This document shows, piece after piece, positions 40,205 to 48,782 of a stretch of DNA of 64,000 nucleotides. Both the position numbers and the translations under genes were made by a program. The stretch is from assembly GCF_039649665.1 (NCBI RefSeq), contig NZ_JBDJAW010000003.1:124001-188000 (forward strand). Direction: 5' to 3'. Below the pieces are notes generated by a model that was given only the letters and a program-made list of their open reading frames with translations, searched no databases and was not told where the DNA came from. Source of the DNA: Microbispora sp. ZYX-F-249. Its GTDB lineage: Bacteria; Actinomycetota; Actinomycetes; Streptosporangiales; Streptosporangiaceae. Numbering within the stretch: the first letter of the stretch is position 1; each line of letters starts with the position of its first letter.

Positions 40205-40207
40205 TCG

Positions 40208-40291
40208 ATGTGCCAGAGGGTGACCGGCTGTGGCAAACTGCTCAGCACCATGTACTACGGTCTGCTCATTATCGGCAGGCGCGCCGGCTGA
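40208..40291 (+). CDS. cimA leader peptide
   Basis: The 27-residue ORF starts at ATG 40208, seven bases after the -10 box, so leaderless. Its end reads MYYGLLIIGRRAG and then a stop, with Leu-Leu-Ile-Ile codons at 40262-40273. Citramalate synthase feeds isoleucine synthesis, so Ile and Leu codons are the expected sensors. A terminator follows. An internal ATG at 40250 gives a 13-residue version. Confidence 0.75.
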   Translation: MCQRVTGCGKLLSTMYYGLLIIGRRAG

Positions 40292-40340
40292 AGGACATCG
40301 CCGGCGCGCAGACCTCTCACGTCCGTGAGGGGTCTTTTTG
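40279..40340 (+). terminator. cimA attenuator
   Basis: A perfect 10-bp hairpin (GCGCGCCGGC 40279-40288 with 40300-40309) precedes a terminator (GACCTCTCAC 40311-40320, loop GTCC, GTGAGGGGTC, then TTTTTG). GGTCTG at 40259-40264 can alternatively pair with CAGACC at 40309-40314, which includes the terminator arm. A ribosome stalled at the Leu/Ile codons would change which pairings form. Confidence 0.75.
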
Positions 40341-40411
40341 TTTGGGCCTCAAGCCGACCCACAGGCCGATGAGCGCGCGGCGAGACACAACCCCGCGAAG
40401 GAGACACAGAG

Positions 40412-41986
40412 ATGGCCGACGATCGTTTCCATGTGTACGACACGACGCTCCGCGACGGCGCCCAGCAGGAGGGGCTGAACCTCACCGTCGCCGACAAGCT
40501 GGCCATCGCACGTCACCTGGACGGCCTCGGCGTCGGCTTCATCGAGGGCGGCTGGCCGGGCGCCAACCCCAAGGACACCGAGTTCTTCCGGCGGGCTCGG
40601 ACCGAGCTCGACCTGAAGCACGCGCAGCTCGCCGCGTTCGGCGCGACCCGCCGGGCGGGCGTGAAGGCCGCCGACGACCCGCTGGTGGCCGCGCTGCGCG
40701 AATCCGGCGCGCCGATCGTGACGCTCGTGGCCAAGAGCCACGACCGCCACGTGGAACTGGCCCTCCGCACGACGCTGGAGGAGAACCTCGCGATGATCCG
40801 CGACACGGTCTCCCACCTGACGGCGGAGGGCCAGCGCGTCTTCCTCGACGCCGAGCACTTCTTCGACGGCTACCGCTCCAATCCCGCGTACGCGCTGGAG
40901 GTGCTGCGGACGGCCGCGGAGGCCGGGGCGTCGGTGGTCGCGCTGTGCGACACCAACGGCGGCATGCTGCCCGACGAGCTGGCCGACGTGGTGCACGAGG
41001 CGGCCGGCACCGGAGCCCGCATCGGCATCCACTGCCACGACGACACCGGCTGCGCGGTCGCCAACACGCTGGCCGCGGTGAAGGCCGGCGCCACGCACGT
41101 GCAGGGCTGCGCCAACGGCTACGGCGAGCGCTCCGGCAACGCCAACCTGTTCACCGTCGTGGCGAACCTCCAGCTCAAGCGGGGATTCGACCTCGTGCCG
41201 CCGCAGTCGCTGCGCGACATGACCCGCATCGCCCACGCGATCACCGAGGTCACCAACGTCACGCCGAACTCGCACCAGCCGTACGTCGGCACGTCGGCCT
41301 TCGCCCACAAGGCGGGCCTGCACGCGTCGGCGATCAAGGTGGACCCGAACCTCTATCAGCACATCGACCCCGCCGAGGTCGGCAACGACATGCGGATGCT
41401 GGTCTCCGACATGGCGGGCCGCGCCTCGGTCGAGCTGAAGGGCCGCGAGCTGGGCTACGAGCTCAGCGGGGAGCAGTCCAGGCGGCTGGTCGAGCGGGTC
41501 AAGGATCTGGAGGCCAAGGGGCACACGTTCGAGGCGGCCGACGCGTCGTTCGAGCTGCTGCTGCGCGACACGGTCGACGGCGAGCTCCGGCGCTACTTCA
41601 CGGTCGAGTCGTGGCGGGTCATCGTCGAGCGCCGGCCCGGCGGCGACGTGGTCAGCGAGGCGACCGTCAAGCTCCACGCGAAGGGTGAGCGGATCATCGC
41701 GACCGGCGAGGGGAACGGCCCGGTCAACGCGCTCGACCGGGCGGTGCGGCTGGCGCTGGAGAAGCTCTACCCCGAGCTCGCCGGGGTCGAGCTGATCGAC
41801 TTCAAGGTCCGCATCCTGGAGGGCACCCACGGCACGGACGCGGTGACCCGGGTGCTGATCACCTCCAGCGACGCGACCGGGGAGTGGGCCACCGTCGGGG
41901 TGGGCGAGAACGTCATAGAGGCGTCCTGGCAGGCGCTGGAGCAGGCGGTCACGTACGGCCTGCTGCGGGCCGGCCACAGCGCCTGA
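40412..41986 (+). CDS. cimA: (R)-citramalate synthase
   Basis: The 524-residue protein condenses pyruvate with acetyl-CoA, giving a threonine-independent route to 2-oxobutyrate and isoleucine. The HMGL-type barrel starts YDTTLRDGAQQEGLNLT, with metal-binding GIHCHDDTGCAVANTLAA and the signature QGCANGYGERSGNANL. A C-terminal LeuA-type allosteric domain (about 390-515) follows. Members of the LeuA/CimA superfamily overlap, but this start and length match CimA of the LeuA-like type II form better than LeuA. ATG 40412 follows GAAGGAGA. Confidence 0.9.
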   Translation: MADDRFHVYDTTLRDGAQQEGLNLTVADKLAIARHLDGLGVGFIEGGWPGANPKDTEFFRRARTELDLKHAQLAAFGATRRAGVKAADDPLVAALRESGAPIVTLVAKSHDRHVELALRTTLEENLAMIRDTVSHLTAEGQRVFLDAEHFFDGYRSNPAYALEVLRTAAEAGASVVALCDTNGGMLPDELADVVHEAAGTGARIGIHCHDDTGCAVANTLAAVKAGATHVQGCANGYGERSGNANLFTVVANLQLKRGFDLVPPQSLRDMTRIAHAITEVTNVTPNSHQPYVGTSAFAHKAGLHASAIKVDPNLYQHIDPAEVGNDMRMLVSDMAGRASVELKGRELGYELSGEQSRRLVERVKDLEAKGHTFEAADASFELLLRDTVDGELRRYFTVESWRVIVERRPGGDVVSEATVKLHAKGERIIATGEGNGPVNALDRAVRLALEKLYPELAGVELIDFKVRILEGTHGTDAVTRVLITSSDATGEWATVGVGENVIEASWQALEQAVTYGLLRAGHSA

Positions 41987-42378
41987 CCTGCGATCGGGCC
42001 TGCCCTCCCGAGTGGCATGAGTGGTGCTCACGTTCCGCAGGTGAATGCTGTGGTTTTAGTGACATTTTGTCTAGTTGGTGCTTAGATAGGCAAAGCTCTG
42101 AGGCGGTCATCGCCACGATCGGCGACCCCGGCCGCGGTTCCAGCCTCAGCGCCAATGCTCTGGCTCGACGGAGGGTGACGGCAAGAAGCATCTGTGCACG
42201 CAACCCCTGTAGGCCCGCGGCGTCCGCGCCCGTCCTCTGATCTGTCCATCGGAGGCGGCCGGGGTCGCGGGAGCCGAGCCACGTCTGTCACTATGACCAG
42301 CCGCGTGACTGCCCCGAGTATGGAAACTTTCGGGTGGCAGTCATCCCCCTCGCTGGTGCACCCGATATGGGAGGGTCT
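41987..42378. other. Intergenic region before the globin operon
   Basis: No gene is supported. The first 120 bases are AT-richer than the surroundings (TTTTAGTGACATTTTGTCTAG). No clear terminator or riboswitch was recognised. Confidence 0.45.
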
Positions 42379-42759
42379 GTGAACACCTCGTCCTATTACG
42401 ACCAAATCGGCGGCGCACCGGTCGTGCGCGACGTCGTCGACCGCTTCTACGTCCGCGTGCTCGGCGACGACGATCTCAAGCCGTACTTCGCCGGTGTCGA
42501 CATGCCCAGGCTGAAGCGGCACATGGTCGTGCTGCTGTGCTCGGTCCTCGGCGGCCCGGAGCCGTACGAGGGTCGTGACCTGGGCGAGGCCCACGCCGGC
42601 ATGGGCATCACGTCCGAGCACTACGACAAGGTGGGCGAGCACCTCTTCGCGGTGCTGCAGGAGAGCGGCGTCGGCGAGGACATCCTGCGCGACGTCGGCC
42701 TCGTCCTCGGCAAGGTGAAGTCGTCCATCGTCGCCGAGCCCGCGGAAACGGCCGACTGA
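42379..42759 (+). CDS. Truncated haemoglobin, group I-like
   Basis: The 126-residue 2-on-2 globin is expected to bind O2 or NO. It shows SYYDQIGGAPVVRDVVDRFYVRVLGD, the helix-E region LKRHMVVLLCSVLGGPEPYEG, and the proximal-His segment LGEAHAGMGITSEHYDKVG. GTG 42379 follows GGGAGGG; upstream in-frame ATGs lack a site. The next gene begins at the base after the stop, so the two globins are coexpressed. Confidence 0.88.
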   Translation: MNTSSYYDQIGGAPVVRDVVDRFYVRVLGDDDLKPYFAGVDMPRLKRHMVVLLCSVLGGPEPYEGRDLGEAHAGMGITSEHYDKVGEHLFAVLQESGVGEDILRDVGLVLGKVKSSIVAEPAETAD

Positions 42760-43881
42760 GTGGATACGCAGGCTCTCAAGGACAGCTGGCACCTCGTCGC
42801 CCGTTCGGGTGACCAGGTGCCGCTGTACTTCTACTCGGTTCTCTTCCTGATGAACCCGGACGTGCGTGACATGTTCCCGGTGTCGATGGCGCGGCAGCGC
42901 GACAAGCTCGTGACCGCGCTCGGGCAGGTCGTCAGCAACGTCGACCGGGTGGAGGAAGTCGTCCCGTTCCTCCAGCAGCTCGGCCGCGACCACCGCAAGT
43001 TCGGGGTCACCGCCACGCACTACCCCGCCGTCGGACAGGCGCTGCTCTCCACGCTGGAGCACTTCCTGGGCGACCGGTGGACCCCTCAGCTCGCGCACGA
43101 CTGGACGCAGGCGTACAACCTGGTCGCCCAGGTGATGGTGGACGCCGCCAACGACGCGTCGAAGGTCTCCCCGCCCTGGTGGGAAGCGGAGATCGTCAGC
43201 CACGAGATGCGCACCCTCGGCATCGCCGTCATCCGCGCCCGGCTGAACTACCAGTACCCCTTCCGGCCGGGCCAGTCGGCGTCGATCTCCTACGCCGTGC
43301 GCCCGCGTATCTGGCGGTTCTACTCGTTCGCCAACGCGCCGCGCCAGGACAACACCATCGACCTGCACGTACGCATGGTCGACGGCGGCGTGCTCAGCTC
43401 CGCGCTCGTGATGGGCGCGCGGCGGGGCGAGATGCTGCGCGTGGGCGCCGCGATCGGGGAACGGCTGACGCTCTCCCCGGACGTCCAGGGCGACCTGCTC
43501 ATGATCGCGGGCGGCACCGGCCTCGCGCCGATGAAGGCGCTGGTGGAGCAGATCGCCTACGAGGGCCCGACGCGCAGGGTGGACCTCGTCATCGGCGCCC
43601 GGACCTCCAGGGAGTTGTACGACTACGAGTCGCTTGCCAAGATGGCCGCCGAGCACCCCTGGCTGAACGTCGTGCCGGTCGTCTCCCACGATCCCTTCTT
43701 CCGGGGCGCCCGCGGTTACGCCGTGGACGTCGCGCTGCAGGGATGGCGTGGCCAGCATGTCTTCGTCTGCGGATCCGAGGAGATGGTCCAGGCCACGGTC
43801 GGACGACTGCTTGACGCCGGTGTGCCTACCGAGCAGATCCACTTCGACGAGTTCACGAGCGACAGAGGTCGGGAGTCATGA
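42760..43881 (+). CDS. Flavohaemoglobin (NO dioxygenase-like)
   Basis: The product has 373 residues. Residues 1-135 form the globin domain, with the proximal His in LGRDHRKFGVTATHYPAVGQ. Residues 145-250 form the FAD domain, with R-F-Y-S-F-A-N as the flavin motif. Residues 255-373 form the NAD(P)H domain (LLMIAGGTGLAPMKALVEQI, FVCGSEEMVQATVGRLL). It probably converts NO to nitrate. The domain is shorter than classical Hmp and belongs to the divergent actinobacterial type. GTG 42760 directly follows the globin stop, and its own stop overlaps the DivIVA gene as ATGA. Confidence 0.9.
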   Translation: MDTQALKDSWHLVARSGDQVPLYFYSVLFLMNPDVRDMFPVSMARQRDKLVTALGQVVSNVDRVEEVVPFLQQLGRDHRKFGVTATHYPAVGQALLSTLEHFLGDRWTPQLAHDWTQAYNLVAQVMVDAANDASKVSPPWWEAEIVSHEMRTLGIAVIRARLNYQYPFRPGQSASISYAVRPRIWRFYSFANAPRQDNTIDLHVRMVDGGVLSSALVMGARRGEMLRVGAAIGERLTLSPDVQGDLLMIAGGTGLAPMKALVEQIAYEGPTRRVDLVIGARTSRELYDYESLAKMAAEHPWLNVVPVVSHDPFFRGARGYAVDVALQGWRGQHVFVCGSEEMVQATVGRLLDAGVPTEQIHFDEFTSDRGRES

Positions 43882-44531
43882 CGGCAGAGATGCCCTGGGG
43901 AAGCCCGGCGGCCGAGCGCCAGCCCCTCACCCCGGATCGGGTCCGCAAGCAGGAGTTCACGCGCACCTCGCTCGGGCGTCGCGGCTACAGCGAGGACGAG
44001 GTGCGCGCGTTCCTCTACCGCGTCGCCGAGGACATGGCGGCCAGCGACAAGGAGAAGGCGGACCTGCGGGCGTACATCGACCGCATGAAGCAGTGGTACA
44101 AGGAGCACGGCCTCAACCCGGAGCAGTCCGCCGCTCCGCAGACCCTCAGCGTCGACGCCATCAACATCCTGTCCCGCGCGCAGCAGACCGCCGACGCCCA
44201 GATCGCCGAGGCCGAGGACTACGCGCGGCGGATCGTGGGCCAGGCCCGCCAGCAGTACGAGGAGCTGCTGCTGGAGGCGCAGCGGCAGGCGGAGGAGGCC
44301 GCCAACCAGGCGGTCGGCGCCTACCGTGCCGCCGGGAACGGGCTGCAGAGCGCCGAGGCCGAGGAGCTGGAGCGCAGGATCGCCTACCTGCGCACGTTCG
44401 CGGACGTCACCCAGGTGCAGTTGCGCGCGGTGCTGGAGGGACTCGCGCACGAGGTCGACAAGCTCGGCCACGTGCCCGACCAGGCCAAGCAGCTGGCGGG
44501 CGGCTCCCCGTCGCCGTCGGTGTACGGGTAG
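43878..44531 (+). CDS. DivIVA-domain coiled-coil protein
   Basis: The product has 217 residues. The N-terminal DivIVA lobe (LTPDRVRKQEFTRTSLGRRGYSEDEVRAFLYRVAEDMA, residues 16-55) is followed by a long Ala/Glu/Gln coiled coil (about 75-195). Such proteins recognise curved membranes or scaffold polar growth, but this is not the canonical Wag31, which sits in the division cluster. Coupling to two haemoglobin genes by overlaps suggests a role tied to NO or O2 sensing, or at least co-regulation. Confidence 0.88.
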   Translation: MTAEMPWGSPAAERQPLTPDRVRKQEFTRTSLGRRGYSEDEVRAFLYRVAEDMAASDKEKADLRAYIDRMKQWYKEHGLNPEQSAAPQTLSVDAINILSRAQQTADAQIAEAEDYARRIVGQARQQYEELLLEAQRQAEEAANQAVGAYRAAGNGLQSAEAEELERRIAYLRTFADVTQVQLRAVLEGLAHEVDKLGHVPDQAKQLAGGSPSPSVYG

Positions 44532-44574
44532 CCGCCCGCCGGTCTCCTGTCGGGGGAGGAGGCCAGGTCGTGAG

Positions 44575-46290
44575 CTACGACAGCGTGCCGGAGGAGCTCG
44601 CGCGCAGCGTGACCGATCCGGCCGGGGTGTGGACGATCAGCGTGCGTCCTGAACAGCTGACCTCCGGCCGGTCGGTTCCCGGAACCACCACGGTCAGCAA
44701 CGACTTCGCCACGGGTGAGACGATCGCCGGGGCCGGCTCCTTGCGCATGTAGCCCGGCGAGACCCAGCCCTGGTAGGGCGAGGTCTGCCCGCTCACCACC
44801 CGCTGGCCGCCGACGGCCTTGCAGGACGGCATCGCCAGCTGGACGATCGACGCCTTCCATCCGCCGTCGGCCACCACGATCCGCCCGCCCGAGTTGGAGA
44901 CGACCTTCAGCCCGGGGGCGAGGTGCCACAGGTTGCGGAGCTTCCCGCCGCCGCTGTCGAGCACCGCCATCACGTCCTCGTGATGGTTGACCAGCACCGA
45001 CCGCTTGCGCTGCACGCCGTACGCCCTGTCGGTGAAGGTGAACGACTGCCGGTCCCCGCGCACGGATTCGCCCACCAGCGCGGTGGGAGTGTGCCCGCGG
45101 AACTTCCTGCCCACGATCACCGGCACGTTGTGGGCCTCCGGGCTCAGCGTCCACCGCCGGTACGGCGTGTTCTCGTAGGAGTGGAAGCCCGCCTCGGTGA
45201 GGATCGAGCGGCCCTGGGCGTAGTAGGTGACGCCCATGTGGTCCTCGTGGCCGTGGAACTTCAGCGCGGGCCCGAAGCGGATCGAGTAGTAGGCCGACTT
45301 GGGGTCGTCCCAGGCCGTGCGGCCGAAGACGTACCCCGCGTCGAAGACCTGCACGGTCGACTTGGCGTGGTCGAAGGCGGCCGGCTGGACGTCGGCGGGC
45401 CCGTCGCCGATCGGCACCATGTAGCCGTTGGGCTGGGTGGCGGCGCTGATGTGGCGCGGCAGGCTCTCCCAGCGGGTGGCCAGCGCCGCCGGGACCTTCA
45501 TCCCGCAGTCCTTGATCGTGTCGACCGCCACCCTGAGCCGGTCGTGCACGTAGATGGCGTAGCGCGGCGCCTGCTCGCGCAGCGCGCCCTGCCCGTCGAT
45601 GTCGAGCTTCATCGACTTGACCATGCGGCTCACCGCGAGGTTCTTCCACTTCGGGTTCCCGTAGCGGCAGCCGATGCGCAGCAGGCCGATGTCCTGGTCG
45701 AGCCCGTGGTTGTGGCCGAGCTCGTAATTCTCGGGGTCCGACAGCAGTTTGGCGTGCAGGGCCAGGCTGTTCTTCAGCCAGCCGGCCTTCACGTACCTGC
45801 TCAGGCAGACCAGTGCCGGGGCGCGCAGCGCGATCGGGTGCTCGGCCCAGGCGTACCTGCTGGTCGTGCGCCCGCCGTACGGGTTGTCGGCGACCCAGTC
45901 CTTGGCGATCTCCTCGGCCCGGCTGAGGTAGTCCTTCTCGCCGGTCGACTCGTAGTCGGCCACGAGCCGGCCCATCCACCGCAGCGACTGGAACACCATC
46001 TGCCAGGACCTGTTCCTGTACGGGTCCATGCGCCAGTCGACGTTCTTGCCCACCGTGACCGCGGGGAGGCCGAGGAAGGACAGCTTGCCGCTCATGACGT
46101 CGCCGGAGGTGGGGGTCGCGGGCAGCCAGTCCCCCTGGCACTCCGGCGTGCGGTGCGGAGCCCGCGCCTGGGCGGGCGCGGCCACGGCGAGCGCGGTCAG
46201 CGCGGTCAGCGGGAGGGCCGCGGACAGGGAGAGGGCTGAGAGGCGGCGGAGCACGCCGATTCCTTCCGAGATCGAATTGGGGCGGCTCAT
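44575..46290 (-). CDS. Secreted heparinase II/III-type polysaccharide lyase
   Basis: The product has 571 residues. A signal peptide covers residues 1-42 (cleaved near APAQA). An alpha/alpha toroid (about 60-340) includes the ELGHNHGLDQDIGLL segment with the expected catalytic Asn/His. The C-terminal beta-sandwich (about 345-565) carries FHGHEDHMGVTYYAQGR, matching the His-rich metal/catalytic region. Substrates of this class include alginate, heparinoids and other acidic glycans; which one applies here is unknown. It is convergent with the DivIVA gene with only 43 bases between stops. Confidence 0.82.
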   Translation of the reverse strand: MSRPNSISEGIGVLRRLSALSLSAALPLTALTALAVAAPAQARAPHRTPECQGDWLPATPTSGDVMSGKLSFLGLPAVTVGKNVDWRMDPYRNRSWQMVFQSLRWMGRLVADYESTGEKDYLSRAEEIAKDWVADNPYGGRTTSRYAWAEHPIALRAPALVCLSRYVKAGWLKNSLALHAKLLSDPENYELGHNHGLDQDIGLLRIGCRYGNPKWKNLAVSRMVKSMKLDIDGQGALREQAPRYAIYVHDRLRVAVDTIKDCGMKVPAALATRWESLPRHISAATQPNGYMVPIGDGPADVQPAAFDHAKSTVQVFDAGYVFGRTAWDDPKSAYYSIRFGPALKFHGHEDHMGVTYYAQGRSILTEAGFHSYENTPYRRWTLSPEAHNVPVIVGRKFRGHTPTALVGESVRGDRQSFTFTDRAYGVQRKRSVLVNHHEDVMAVLDSGGGKLRNLWHLAPGLKVVSNSGGRIVVADGGWKASIVQLAMPSCKAVGGQRVVSGQTSPYQGWVSPGYMRKEPAPAIVSPVAKSLLTVVVPGTDRPEVSCSGRTLIVHTPAGSVTLRASSSGTLS

Positions 46291-46370
46291 GCTGTCCGAA
46301 TTCTGACGATCTGGTCAAGTCGCTCTGGTCACAACTACACAACTGCTTACAAATGGTGTGCCGTGTCCGG

Positions 46371-46973
46371 TCAGGCGCGGGCGGGCGCGGTGCTCTCCCA
46401 GATGCTCGGACGGGGGAGCGGGACTCCGGCCGCCACCGCGTCGATCCACTCGCCGGTGGTGGTCACCGCGGCGAAGTTCGACTGCATGACGACCAGGACG
46501 TTCTCGTGCACCTGCCGCGCGGACAGTGCTCCGGCGGCGTTCGCCAGCGGCACGGTCCCGGTGGCGTCGGACAGGAACTCGACCGCGAAGCCGAGATGGA
46601 AGGCGTCCCTGGCGGTCGACTCGTCGCAGTTCTGGGTCATGTAGCCCGCGATCGCGACCGTGTCGATCCCGTCGAGCCTCCCGGCCAGGCCGGTCTCGTG
46701 GAAGGCCGACGCCTTGGTCTTGTCCACCAGGTGGGCGTACGGCCGGGCCGCGACCTCCTCGCGCAGTTCCCGGCCGTGCGAGCCCTCCGCGAACAGCGGT
46801 GAGGCGGCGGGGGCGGTGTGCCGCACCACGATGACCGGGATGCCGTGGCGCTCCGCGGCGTCCATCGCCCGCAGGATCGCCGCCAGGCTCTCCTCCCGGG
46901 GCGGATGGGCGATGGGCAGGTTGCCGGTGAAGTACTCGTTCTGGACGTCGATGACGATCAGTGCTCGGTTCAT
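46371..46973 (-). CDS. Isochorismatase-family cysteine hydrolase
   Basis: The 200-residue cytoplasmic hydrolase has the Asp-Lys-Cys triad: Asp in IVIDVQNEYF, Lys in LVDKTKASAF and Cys in GYMTQNCDESTARDA, each in the usual position. The family covers nicotinamidases, N-carbamoylsarcosine amidases and isochorismatases; motifs do not decide between them. The convergence of function with the next gene, a GlxA-type regulator, suggests the latter may control it. Confidence 0.88.
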   Translation of the reverse strand: MNRALIVIDVQNEYFTGNLPIAHPPREESLAAILRAMDAAERHGIPVIVVRHTAPAASPLFAEGSHGRELREEVAARPYAHLVDKTKASAFHETGLAGRLDGIDTVAIAGYMTQNCDESTARDAFHLGFAVEFLSDATGTVPLANAAGALSARQVHENVLVVMQSNFAAVTTTGEWIDAVAAGVPLPRPSIWESTAPARA

Positions 46974-47018
46974 GGATCCGAGGGTGGCGTGGCCGGCCGT
47001 ACGGGGGTGAGAGCGGCT

Positions 47019-47990
47019 TCAGCCATCCACCGAGGGATTCCGGCCGAACGACTGGCGGTAGGCGGCGGGGGAGAGGCCGACCAGCCGCCGGAAGTGCGGG
47101 CGCAGCGCGACCGCGGAGGCGAAGCCGCAGCGCCGGGCGACCTGCTCGACCGGCAGGTCGCTCGTCTCCAGCAGTCGCTGCGCCCGCAGCACCCGCTGGT
47201 GCAGCAGCCAGCGGGCCGGGGAGGTGCCCGTGGCCTCCCGGAACCGCCGGTCGAACGTGCGGCGGCTCATGAGCGCGCGGGCCGCCAGCGCGTCCGCGCC
47301 GAGCGGCCGGTCGAGGTGGCGCACCGCCCAGTCCAGTGTCGCGCCCAGCGGGTCGCCCGCGACGTGGTCCGGCACGGGATGCTCCACGAACTGGGCCTGG
47401 CCGCCCGCCCGGTGAGGCGCGACGACCATCCGGCGGGCGATCGCGGCCGCGGCGTCCGCGCCGAACTCCCTGCGCACCAGGTGCAGGCACAGGTCGATGC
47501 CGCCCGCGCTGCCCGCGCTGGTGAGGATCCTGCCCTCGTCCACGTAGAGGTCGTCCGCGCGCACCGACACGTCCGGGTGGAGGCGGGCGAGCAGCCCGGC
47601 GTACGCCCAGTGGGTGCTCGCGGTCCGGTTCCCCAGCAGCCCCGCGCCGGCCAGCACGAACGTGCCCAGGCACAGCCCCGCGACGATCGCGCCGCGCTCG
47701 TACGCGGCCCGCAGCGCGTCCAGGGCGGGAGCGGGCGGCGGCTCGTCCGGCGGACGGCGGTAGGTCGGCACGATCACCAGGTCGGATTCCGCCACCGCGT
47801 CCAGCCCGTGCGGCGTCGCCAGGCGCACCCCGGCGTTCGTCCGCACCTCGGAGCCGCCGTCCCCGCCGATCACCCGTACGTCGAAGGACGGCAGCCCGGG
47901 CCGCTCCTCCCCGAAGACCGAGATCGGCACGGCGGACTCGAACATCGGGGTCCGGTCGAACAGCACGACCGCCACCCGGTGGAACGTCAT
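47019..47990 (-). CDS. GlxA-type AraC-family regulator (DJ-1/PfpI + HTH)
   Basis: The product has 323 residues. Residues 1-175 form a DJ-1/PfpI-like domain with the nucleophile-elbow Cys in GAIVAGLCLGTFVLAGAGLL. Residues 215-315 form an AraC HTH pair (RRTFDRRFREATGTSPARWLLHQR, then GFASAVALRPHFRRLVGLSP). It resembles GlxA/ArgR-type regulators of nitrogen-compound catabolism. ATG 47990 matches the family start; the longer frame to 48326 is an artefact. It lies 45 bases upstream of the isochorismatase-like gene on the same strand, so the two form an operon. Confidence 0.88.
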   Translation of the reverse strand: MTFHRVAVVLFDRTPMFESAVPISVFGEERPGLPSFDVRVIGGDGGSEVRTNAGVRLATPHGLDAVAESDLVIVPTYRRPPDEPPPAPALDALRAAYERGAIVAGLCLGTFVLAGAGLLGNRTASTHWAYAGLLARLHPDVSVRADDLYVDEGRILTSAGSAGGIDLCLHLVRREFGADAAAAIARRMVVAPHRAGGQAQFVEHPVPDHVAGDPLGATLDWAVRHLDRPLGADALAARALMSRRTFDRRFREATGTSPARWLLHQRVLRAQRLLETSDLPVEQVARRCGFASAVALRPHFRRLVGLSPAAYRQSFGRNPSVDG

Positions 47991-48101
47991 GGGCGGAATG
48001 CTATTGCGCGGCAGGGCGGAGCCCGTCCGTGGCCTGAATCCTGCGGGAAGTGGCCGTGCGGCCGCTCGCGTCCCACCGGCCCGCCCTGCCAGTCTGGGGC
48101 C

Positions 48102-48701
48102 ATGCCGGCTCCGATTCCCGAGACGTTCCCGCAGACCACCGCCGCGGCGGCCGCGCTGGCCGTCGCCACCAGGTTCTGCTCGCCCGCGCTGCTCAACCAC
48201 TCGATCAGGTCGTACCTGTGGGGCGCCGGGTACGCCGGGGCGCACGGGATCGGCTTCGACGACGAGCTGTACTACGTGTCCTCCCTGCTTCACGACCTCG
48301 GCCTGACCGAGACCTTCGACAGCCACGAGGTGCCGGTCGAGGACGCGGGAGGACGCCTCGCCTGGGTCTTCTGCACCGCGGCCGGCTGGTCACCGGACAG
48401 ATGCGCGCGGGCCGAGAAGATCATCGTGGTCCACATGCGCGATCCGGTCACCGCGGCCGAGGACCCCGAGTCGCACCTGCTGCAGGTGGCCACGTCGTGG
48501 GACGTGTCGGGGCGGCGGCCCGAGGAGTTCTCCGCGGACGACCGGGCCGCCGTGCTCGCCCGTTTCCCCCGGCTCGGCTTCGGTCAGGAGTTCCTCGCCG
48601 CCTTCGAGGAGCAGGCGCGGCGCAAGCCGGGCTGCGCCGCCGCCCACTCCGTCGCCGGCGGCATCGGCGGCCGGATCGCCGCGCACCCGCTCGACGCCTG
48701 A
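48102..48701 (+). CDS. HD-domain protein
   Basis: The product has 199 residues. Residues 28-110 hold an HD fold with N-H-S-I-R-S-Y-L-W, the metal-binding HD pair in YYVSSLLHDLGLTETF, and a later His in KIIVVHMRDP. It resembles the small actinobacterial HD proteins often described as cyanamide-hydratase-like. ATG 48102 is six bases after a CAGTCT box, a probable leaderless start. Divergent from the GlxA-type gene, which may regulate it too. Confidence 0.82.
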   Translation: MPAPIPETFPQTTAAAAALAVATRFCSPALLNHSIRSYLWGAGYAGAHGIGFDDELYYVSSLLHDLGLTETFDSHEVPVEDAGGRLAWVFCTAAGWSPDRCARAEKIIVVHMRDPVTAAEDPESHLLQVATSWDVSGRRPEEFSADDRAAVLARFPRLGFGQEFLAAFEEQARRKPGCAAAHSVAGGIGGRIAAHPLDA

Positions 48702-48739
48702 CCCGGGCCGCCTCGATCCCGCACGGTCGCCGACCGGGC

Positions 48740-48768
48740 GCCGGGCCGGGCCGGCGGGGCGGCCCGGC
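48740..48768. terminator. Hairpin between convergent genes
   Basis: GCCGGGCCG and its complement (9 bp) flank an 11-base loop. Confidence 0.5.
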
Positions 48769-48782
48769 GAGGCGACGCCTGC

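Noticed and set aside
41987-42378. Possible 6C-type small RNA or riboswitch before the globin genes
   Set aside because: No paired C-rich loops or conserved aptamer could be identified by eye.
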